From Beroe ovata (lineage: Eukaryota; Ctenophora; Nuda; Beroida; Beroidae): 11,415 bases of DNA. The notes under the pieces were generated by a model that saw only the letters and a program-made list of their open reading frames with translations, was not told the origin of the DNA and made no database searches. The DNA lies in NCBI GenBank assembly GCA_946803715.1, contig CAMPET010000052.1:325562-336976 (forward strand), written 5' to 3'. Below are positions 1 through 9,184 of the stretch, piece by piece. Made by a program: the position numbers and the translations under genes. Within the stretch, counting starts at the first letter, position 1; the number at the start of each line of letters is the position of its first letter.

Positions 1-92
1 ATCTGATGATGCTAGTCTATCTGATGATGCTAGTCTATCACTGATGATGCTAGTCTATCTGATGATGCTAGTCTATCTGATGATGCTAAGTT
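1..92. repeat. 18-bp tandem repeat, about 5 copies
   Basis: The unit atctgatgatgctagtct occurs at 1, 19, 57 and (diverged at its end) 75, with a 20-bp variant at 37 that carries an inserted ac. The array is cut by the left edge of the window, so its true length is unknown. Confidence 0.93.
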
Positions 93-493
93 CTACTCAA
101 GGACGAATAGATGATTTGGATGATGTAGAATGATAGATGTTACTGACTTGATACATCCAATGAATGATATCAGAGATTGCTCTGCATGCCTCTCTCCCTC
201 CATGGTATGCGGTGACCCCGTGTAGAATATGAGTCTAGCAATGATTCAATCTACCTACTCAACGCATGTGTTCTGAATCAATGAATAATCAGGATAGGAA
301 AGAATCTCAGGAAATTTCTCTTTGTTTTTTGCATGTTGCTATGAATAAGAACTCTTCACTCTAAATATCAAGTTCCATTAGCAAGTTCTCTTAGCTATAG
401 AAATTTGCATGTGTCCTAATCAAAGTCTAAGAATAACCAAAAGAATTTGATGGAAGATATTTTCTGTTCTACTGACTCATATAATTCTTTCAG
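1..493. other. Intronic or upstream sequence, 5' end of window
   Basis: After the tandem repeat at the very start, the stretch is AT-rich and shows no convincing open frame. It ends in a polypyrimidine run and cag acceptor directly before exon 1. It is most likely intron of the host gene, because exon 1 begins inside a coiled coil without an ATG. Confidence 0.6.
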
Positions 494-531
494 ATTGCTG
501 ATCTGGAGGCAAGGCTGGAAGAAGCTATTCG
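494..531 (+). CDS. Host gene exon 1 (of those visible), coiled coil
   Basis: Acceptor attctttcag precedes and donor gtgagg follows. In the only frame fitting the next exons it reads IADLEARLEEAIR (last codon split, phase 2), a typical amphipathic coiled-coil stretch. One alternative frame is also open but gives a Trp/Lys-rich, non-helical peptide. At 38 bp this is the shortest exon; its call rests on good splice sites plus phase agreement with exon 2. Confidence 0.65.
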
Positions 532-3500
532 GTGAGGAAATTTTTTGAAATTCATCAAAAATATCTAAAATAACCGAAATATGGGTGTGGTCGATTTCAT
601 TTCAACGAATCCATATCAGTTTAAACGAGCAGTTACAAAAGAAACGAAAAAAGAACAAATTGTAAGTTTTCTGCTAGCAGGACAGTGTCTTACTAAGGAA
701 GCTTGTTAATTGTTTGTTCATTAGGTTAAAACAATTTGACTTGTTGCATGACTTGCTAGACTAACTCAAATAGAATTTAATGACGAAGTCTGAAATGAAA
801 ATTTGAATGAACATATTCACTCCATAATACGTGAATGGAATGGAAAATATAACTTGCTTTGTCTGATACTTAGATCTGGAATGCTACTGGACGCTTCTTG
901 CATGCCTTATACAGCGCTATAGAAATGACTATAAACATGATAAAGTATACACTGAATGCATGGCTGGTCATTTCAGCGTCATTTCAGGATAGACTCTGCT
1001 GTTTTCGTCTCTCATCGCTACTACCATCTGCTTGTATATTATTAATGTGGCATGTGATAACTTCACACATCATCTCAGAATGACCTGCTATTCCAGTAGA
1101 TCAAGCTATAATAACGAACTTGGCAGCGTAACATCTCATTCTCCCCAACTAACCTCAATCCCCCGCATTCTTCCAGGCCGTCGAAGCAGTCCTCAACCCC
1201 TACAGTGTCCATATCTCCAGTCAAGAAGGAGGAGGAGGAGACAGTAGTCCCGGCACCGGTTAGTACCTACACAATATCGAGAGAGGGGGTGTGGCCCGGT
1301 GGCCGGGTTAGTACACAATATCGAGAGAGGGGTGTGGCCGGGTTAGTACACAATATCGAGAGAGGGGTGTGNTCTAATCTTGGGGTGTGAAGTTTGAAGA
1401 GTCTGAGGCACCAATTTTTGTTGCTAATGACGAGTGATTTGTACATGCTTTCTTTATACTATTTGATCTAAAATCAAATTTCAGCAGAAAAAAAAAATTT
1501 GAATCGATCATCGAAAACGAGAATGCGTTCTGGAAATCTGGAATCTTATCTGAGCTATGTAAATGCATCTGAAAAGAATGTAACATTTTACTCAATTTGT
1601 TACTTCATGAAAAAAATTTATTCCAGAAAAGAAAGATTCTTTTGAAAGATTCTTTGAAAAGAAAGATTCTTTTCATTTATTTTTGTTTACTGATTGTCAG
1701 AGAGACACCTTACATTAAGTTAGGTGTCTCTCTAACATCTGTGTGAGTATAAGACAGTATATCTGACAGCTGTCACAGGTTTGCTTGCGACACTAGGTTA
1801 ACAAGGATGTGTAACAGTCACTTGGAATGGTCACGCAGGACCAAACATGTCTTCCGATGCTGCCATTACTTTAGATACCTATGCGGTGTTCTTTATTCGC
1901 CAACTTTATTAACCTTTCCATATTATTTGGTGATTATTTGGTCTAGTTATTGCTCCAAGTTACCGATCCAATTCAAGTTATCGCTCGTACATTGCCGCCT
2001 TAGCTAACATTGAAATCCCTAACAACCACTCAACACAATAGCCGTGATTCATCAGTATGCCACTCCGAAGTGGCGCTGCTAGTGGCGGCGGCGCTATCAA
2101 TACCCTGAGTAGACCAGCCCCTCGTGGCAAAGAGGTGGTCTCACCCCACATTCTCTCGGCTAAAGATGTTATACAGCCCGGTGCCGGCCATGAGGGAATC
2201 AGATTCAGCCTGGACCTAGGGTCTGATCTGTTCATTGTGAGTGACGGGGCCGTGGTTAAGGAGAATATGTCACGCGTGTTGCCATGGTAACGCGTTGCTA
2301 TGGCCTGTAATGGGTAGTATTAGTGACGCACCACATAGGTACGCGTTGCTATGGGGAAAGGGGATTGCCATTATATGATCATATGGTAACGCGTTGCCAT
2401 TGACAACGCGTTGCTTAGGTCACGCGCACATTTCTTAGGTTTTTATACTCATAGTTTCCTTCTCAGACGACATCCAACGTGTCTATCGATCCCACGGAGG
2501 CGCTCAACAAGAAGTACACGGAATTGGAGGAAGAGTTTCAGAGGAAGAGAGCTGAGGTCGAGGCTGAGATTGAGAAGAATAACAAGGAGGTGATGATTAA
2601 TAAGGATGAAAAACTTGTTTCTCCAATAGATTCATCTCCAAATTTTCTGATAAATTTGGAAAGTTTTTGCACGAAATTCCCGGAGAAAGCAAATATCTCG
2701 ATGTCTATGATTTACAAAATATGCTCATGCTCAGTACTTAGCTTTCACAGAACCAAAGTATGGTGGACAAGCTGAGAAATGAGTTGTCAAGTGCGAAGAA
2801 GGGTTGGATAAAGGAAAAAACTCAGCTTGAATCCCAGGTTAGGAATTCCAACGATGTTTTAACCTTCATCGACTGATAAGTGATAAAAAACAGATTTCAA
2901 AGTGATTTTAACGATCGATGCTTATTTGAATTGAATTGACTAAATAAGTACATTAATACCTATTTGATACAATTAAGATTACTTCATTATTACGGATGAC
3001 CAACGCTCCATACCTTTTGAATTTATGAAAAGCTAAGACTCAGATTTTCATTTCGAGATATTTCCTTGTGTTTAGGTAGAGAAGTTCCGGAAGATGGTAG
3101 CGGAGATGGAAGCAGAGAGTTTGGAGCATGACCATGCAATCGGGGAGAAGTTGAATGAAAAGGATCAGACTCCCATCGTTGAGGATGAGGAGGAGGTTCA
3201 CGACAGTTTCGAGTCAGAGCATGGCCATGGTCGGCATACGGTGAGTTGGCCCTCTGCCAGAAAATAGTCCTCCATTTATCGGAAATTTCTTCAATCATTT
3301 TTCGGTGTGGATCCGTGTTCATCATTTCACCTTTCTCTCAAGAATAGGAAGTACATCGGTCCACGGATTTCAACTCTGTTCACAAGGAGGTCCACTTTAC
3401 CCACTCGGACACTGACACAGCCACGCCCACTCACCCCCTCACGCCCCCTCACACACCGACCCACCTCATCAACGGATTACCATGTGCCACGGTCAACTGA

Positions 3501-6500
3501 GGTTTACATCAAAATCACGCGTCATATCACGCTTTAACCAGTGGTTATCATTTACCATGCGTGAGATACAGAATGCGCATCTCACGCGTTTCTTTCAAAC
3601 TCGAGCATACATCACAATGTGATAGCACTTCACCACTCACCAGTGATGAGTGATGACACATCAGTGATGACTGATGACACACCAGTGATGAGTTATGACA
3701 ATTCAGTGATGACTGATGACACATCAGTGATGAGTGATGACTGATGACACATCAGTGATGAGTCATCATTTATTGCAGGGATTCACGAGTATGGACGATG
3801 ATGAAATCAAGAACATCATCTCAATCCAGCGTCCCAACACTGAGATTAGGAACACTCTGACCCCGGGTCCGGACAATCCAGTCATTATCCAGGTATGTTA
3901 GGTATGATGGTCACCATGGTAACTTACCATGGTGACGTCGCGGGGTGGTTATCAATGTTGGAGTGGTGAAATCATAGATTCTGGATACAATCTTGATCTC
4001 AATTTTAACCCCTGTGAATGAGCAAGTTACATTGAATCAACACATCAGTGATATTGTGATAACTTTTTAAATGAGTCTTTCGCAACATATTCATTCTTTT
4101 TGGAAGATGACAATCCATGGACTGGTATCCAGTCCAGGAATATTGATAGCATGCACGAACATCAAAATCTATTGTAGCTTTGTATCGCATGCTCGCGATA
4201 TCAATCATTGCTCCTTGATTTACACAATACACATGATAGATACAAACTGTTACAATCTGATATCCTGTGTGTCTCGTGATTTTGATCGCAGTTTAAATCT
4301 GAATGTAGATGGAAAAAAGGAGTAAAAACACAATGAAATATTTCCAAACACACCGATATCTATGATATCTCCCATTGATCTCAGGTTGTAACAATGTACG
4401 ACCACGTTTGTGAGTTCAAGGACAAACTGATAGATATATTGTCAGAGATACAAAACATGGGTGTCATTGATGAGACAGGTGGGAATTTTTTCTTCTTCCT
4501 TTTTTCATCGGGTGGTAAATTTTCAGACTCGTTCTCTGTCATTGTTCAGCCTGCGTTCATTGGACCTGCGCCTGGCCATTTAGTGGAAATGGGTCTTTGC
4601 CCATATATGGGCATAACTATTATAGTTCCTTATCACTCGAGTTATGATGCTCTTAATAGTGAATGTAGAAACTAGAGGTGACATCCTGATGATGAAGTCA
4701 CTGGAGCTATAGCAATAAGACTGCTCATTTCGATTACTACGTGGCTGCGTGACTTTTACCGCGTGACAGATAACGCGTGACTTTCATTGCGTGATATTAG
4801 TGTGTGATCAATCACTCTTGTAGAGACGATGCTGATGATGCGGTCGATGGAGCAGATCAGCACACTGGAGTTTAGCAAGGATAACAATATACAGGAGCAG
4901 ATAGAAGGGATACAGAGCAACATTGCACAGGGTGAGCTGCAATACTGACCGCGTTGGGTCTGGGAATTCAATCCTCAGAGTAAATTTCGAGCCTGCAGCA
5001 AATTATGCATAGAACCTAGCACACATAATATTATGTGACAAAGATGATAATCCATCAATAATACACCACCAATATTCAATAATTTATCACCATGACGACA
5101 CCTGCACTAGCTGATAAAATTCTCATAAATATTTCCCAAATTGTATACAATTGTATTGTATAAACATAGGTACATCCTAAAATTAGGAATCTAAATATGA
5201 ATCATGATATCCTGAAATTAGCTTGGTGAATTTGTGACAAGCAACTTGTTCTGTTGGTGGCATGACGAGCTCTGTCAATACTACTTAACGCCATCCCCCA
5301 ATGGCTCAGTGAATCCCCCACAATAATCAAGTGAAGAATTGGGTTTGTCATTTCGTTGAATGACGCTCCTCGCTAGATTTTTTTTTGCGTTCGCATTCAT
5401 TTTTTGCTTGAGATGTGTTTTTTACTTTTTCGCAATGTTGACAAAATCACGAGATCCATTTTTTGACCATGTTCTTGGAAGGGTTTTTGTAATCCGATAC
5501 ACTCTCACTTCACACTTAGGAACCTTAGTAAGTTCCCTAAAAAGTGTGATATGATGTATCCCGCGAAAATTTGCTAATCTCGTATCTCCATTGCCCATCA
5601 TATAACGATTTGGTTCTTGAATTTTTTTCCAAAAAAAATGTAAGTAAAATACTAAAAACTCACTGCCAAATGTCCAGATTTGATGTACTTTTGTACCCAG
5701 TACCTATACCCCATAGTCCCAATGATCAAATGCTCATCCTGGCCATTGAGATACTGCTCGTTGCTCTGCTTTAAGTCATTTTGTTAAACTTGATACCCAC
5801 CCCCAGCTGTATTAAACTCTAATTATGCGATTTTGTCTTTAAAGATCATAAGTCTCGAAATGTTTTATCCGAAGCTAATTATAGATCGAAAACACTCGAG
5901 AGCTCAATTAGCAACAGTGTGACAGTTTTATATATACAAACTAAACAGTCCATTATTTAATTTGTTTTAGGCTCATTTTTATTCCCCCTTTTCTTTTCAT
6001 TTTTTATCAATCAATAACTCCAATAGAGTTGTTACTTGCGCCTGGAACGAATTGCCGCACGATATGCACATGCATAGAATTTCCGAATTATTGTTTTTCG
6101 GAACATGACAGTTTTACGACATGCACATCATTAACATTGATTGATTGGCCCTGCGGTAATGCAAAAACTCCATGTCTTTCCTCAATATGAGATACTCGAA
6201 TCCATATGTTTTGTTTTACGTCGCGCGGTGGATAGCAATTGGCAAAACATATATCGCCAGCACTGCTTCTATATCAATCGAATCTCAAGTTTTTTAACAA
6301 GCGCAAGCTAAATTATTCTCTTTTTCTTCGTTTTCTTTCTCTTTGTAATCAAAGAGTCACGTGACCCATCTTACTGACCTGTGTGTGAGTTAGTGATGTT
6401 TGAAGTGTATGTATTTGCGCGCTCGACAAGAATCGTCGGTTTTCATAGTTTACTATCGTGTTTCAGTGATGCATAGCTCCGAAAAGACTGTTCACAAGAT

Positions 6501-9147
6501 TTTCAAGAAGCTCAGCAAGGTATGGATGTTTTGTCCCGATAAACTTCCGATTTCGTGAAAAAGTCCACGCTTTCTTCTCGTTTCTGTCCTTTTGTTATTG
6601 AATTTTATTTGACCACATAGATACCCTAATTGATTCCACGAAGCCAAATCAAACTGGTCGACTCCACTTTATCCTAGCATCTCAGTAGGGACAACCTATA
6701 CATGACAACAACAGCTAATTATCGACTAATATTATTGACTAATTATTGACTAATTATCGACTAATTATCGACTAATTATCGTGTTATACCTCAGGAGAAG
6801 ACGAAGATAGAGAAGCTATCGTGGGACACTACAATCAGACCCAAATCTACTGCCAAGAGGTAAACACAGCTGAGCCGATATCTGTAGTGTCACAGAGCTA
6901 TCATGATAGCTCAGTGGATTTGGGAATTTCATTGAAAATAGATATATAGATATTGGACTGAAAATGGTTTTGCCAGTTTTGTTTTTAGGTTGTTTATTTG
7001 AACACAGATATAACAGATATAACATATACAAAGTTATACAGCACCTATTTTTGGATAGTGGAGTTGGGCCCAAATTCAGCTTACAAATCAGTCAATCCGT
7101 TGCACTTGCTGGGTTATAAGTGTAGAGCACAGCTATAACCCCAATCAGGAAGGTGAAAACTCACGTCACCCCAATCCACAGGGTGAGTGTGGAGCAATGT
7201 GACAGGGCGACGTCTCCTATCCATCACTTCTCCAAACCTGCCAGCCAGCCTAAAGCCCCTGAGCCTTCCATACAGGTTTGTCAGATAGACAGTTCATATA
7301 GGTATAGCTGGGAATGTGGATTCTTCGATTTCCCGAAATTTAATTTCAAACTTTGGTTCATCTAGGCTCTGTCAACATTAAATTCGAATGACTCATTACC
7401 AAACACCTCGTTTAAGACCCATAATTCTAGGGTTATGCAGCGGATACCTAATTCATTACCAAACACTTATCACATGTTCTATTCTATGAATAGGTACATG
7501 CCACCCAGTCCTGACCCATGTGCCTCTAATTCCAGGGTTCCCGTCGGCCCCATGCCAAGTATACAGCCATGTTCGCCCATACTGATCTGGAACATAACAA
7601 GAGGTCCCTGAAACAAGCCATGCTCAACCACAAGATTACCCCAAAACAGTATGAGGTACGGATATTGGGATACGGAATGTACATTGTACATTGTTTACAT
7701 TGTACAATGTACATTCCGTATGGTTGTACACAATGTACTATGTACATTTTACATTGATTGTTTTGTTCAAATTGATACACTAGGATAATCAATTTGAATA
7801 CAATGTACACTCCAATGAACATTTAGTACAATGATAAACATCATGTACAATGTACAATATGATACATCATGTACAATGTATAAATACAATATCATACATC
7901 ACGACGTGTATATCGTACATTGCAGGAGGTGTTGGGAATGATGAAGGACTACACTGGAATCCCACAGAAGCGCCTCCAACAACTAGCTAAACACTACATT
8001 TCACATGCCAGGATGCAAATCATGGAAGGTAGGTGAGGCAGTGAGGGCGAAAATCTCATCTGCAATGTTAGGAGTGGTTAGCATAGATGAAATGATTGAT
8101 AGGAGACCAGTTAAGTCTTGAGTCTTATCTGTCAATTGTCTGTCTCTAGTTCCATACATGGCCCACAGTTATGACCACAAAACATTAAAAACTTGTTGAA
8201 GATGTTATAATTACAGCCACGAAACCGTGCAATGTGGTTTTCCGCCTCAATTTCAGTGACACCAAGGATGAAAAAGAGTGTTTCAAATATCACATATTTC
8301 CAGCTACCGAATAACGATTGTTTTTGAAAACGTGATGCACTTGTCTTCTTGTATAGCATAACATGACGCACGTGTCCTCTTGTATAGCATGATAACGTGA
8401 CGCACGTGTCCTCTTGTATAGCATAACGTGACGCACGTGTCCTCATGTAATATAGCATAACGTGACGCACGTGTCCTCATGTAATATAGCATGATAACGT
8501 GACGCACGTGGTTTCAGAGAATATACAGTTGAACAGGCCAGTTGACGAGGATATAGATGATGTGCTCAGTCGACTTGACGAACTGTATCTACTACGTCGA
8601 ACAAGGTAAGCTAGTTGGCTGACTGATAGCTGATTGTATCTGAATTTTGCTCGAAAATATGATTTCTTTTGATTTGGTTTTCCAGCCTCCTATTCATTGC
8701 TTGAGTTCAGTTCTTCTTGCCTTAAACACAACACACACAGTTCAAATTGCTCCACAATTCTTGAGATAGGAGTAGCTATATCTACTACGTTTCTGGAAGT
8801 TGAGACTATTTTGCCACATGTCACTCGAACCCGCTTTTCTGACGTACCCACTGTTAGTGTTTCCCATTCGTGTATTACTTCTCATTCCTCTATACGTCAC
8901 ACACACATACACGCGTTACCCTGGTGACGTAGTGAATGTGATACGTGACACGTGACCACCTCATCCCTCGTGGGAGAGAGACAGGCTACGAACTGAACCT
9001 GATCCCATGGAATGAGATCATTCGTCACGTGAGAAGAGGATATGTGACCCCCTCTCTCTCTTCGTGCTCGTGTAGGATCACATGCCGTGGTGTGGTATAA
9101 AAGAGCAACATGACGCAAAACAACCATCAGTTTCTCTTGTCTTCTTC

Positions 9148-9184
<37 letters not shown>

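Noticed and set aside
1627-1742. Open stretch between an AG and a gtgagt donor whose length (116 bp) would restore phase between exon 2 ending at 1258 and exon 3
   Set aside because: It translates into a hydrophobic, repeat-derived peptide (duplicated aaagattctt unit plus a hairpin) unlike the rest of the protein. Use of the third donor at 1342 explains the phase more simply, though this is not excluded.
4394-4675. 93-codon frame running on beyond exon 9
   Set aside because: Only the part up to 4478 is exon; the rest is phenylalanine-rich intron translation after a gtggga donor.
5360-5774. Two plus-strand frames in the largest intron
   Set aside because: Phe/Leu-rich, T-run-derived translations; exons 10 and 11 join in phase without them.
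8132-8507. Minus-strand open frames of 112 and 67 codons
   Set aside because: They are translations of the minisatellite (repeated Arg-Ala-Ser-Arg-Tyr-type peptides) with no splice or promoter support.
8697-8927. 76-codon plus-strand open frame
   Set aside because: Exons 16 and 17 already join in phase, and no donor or acceptor pair fits. It overlaps the likely promoter of the nested gene.
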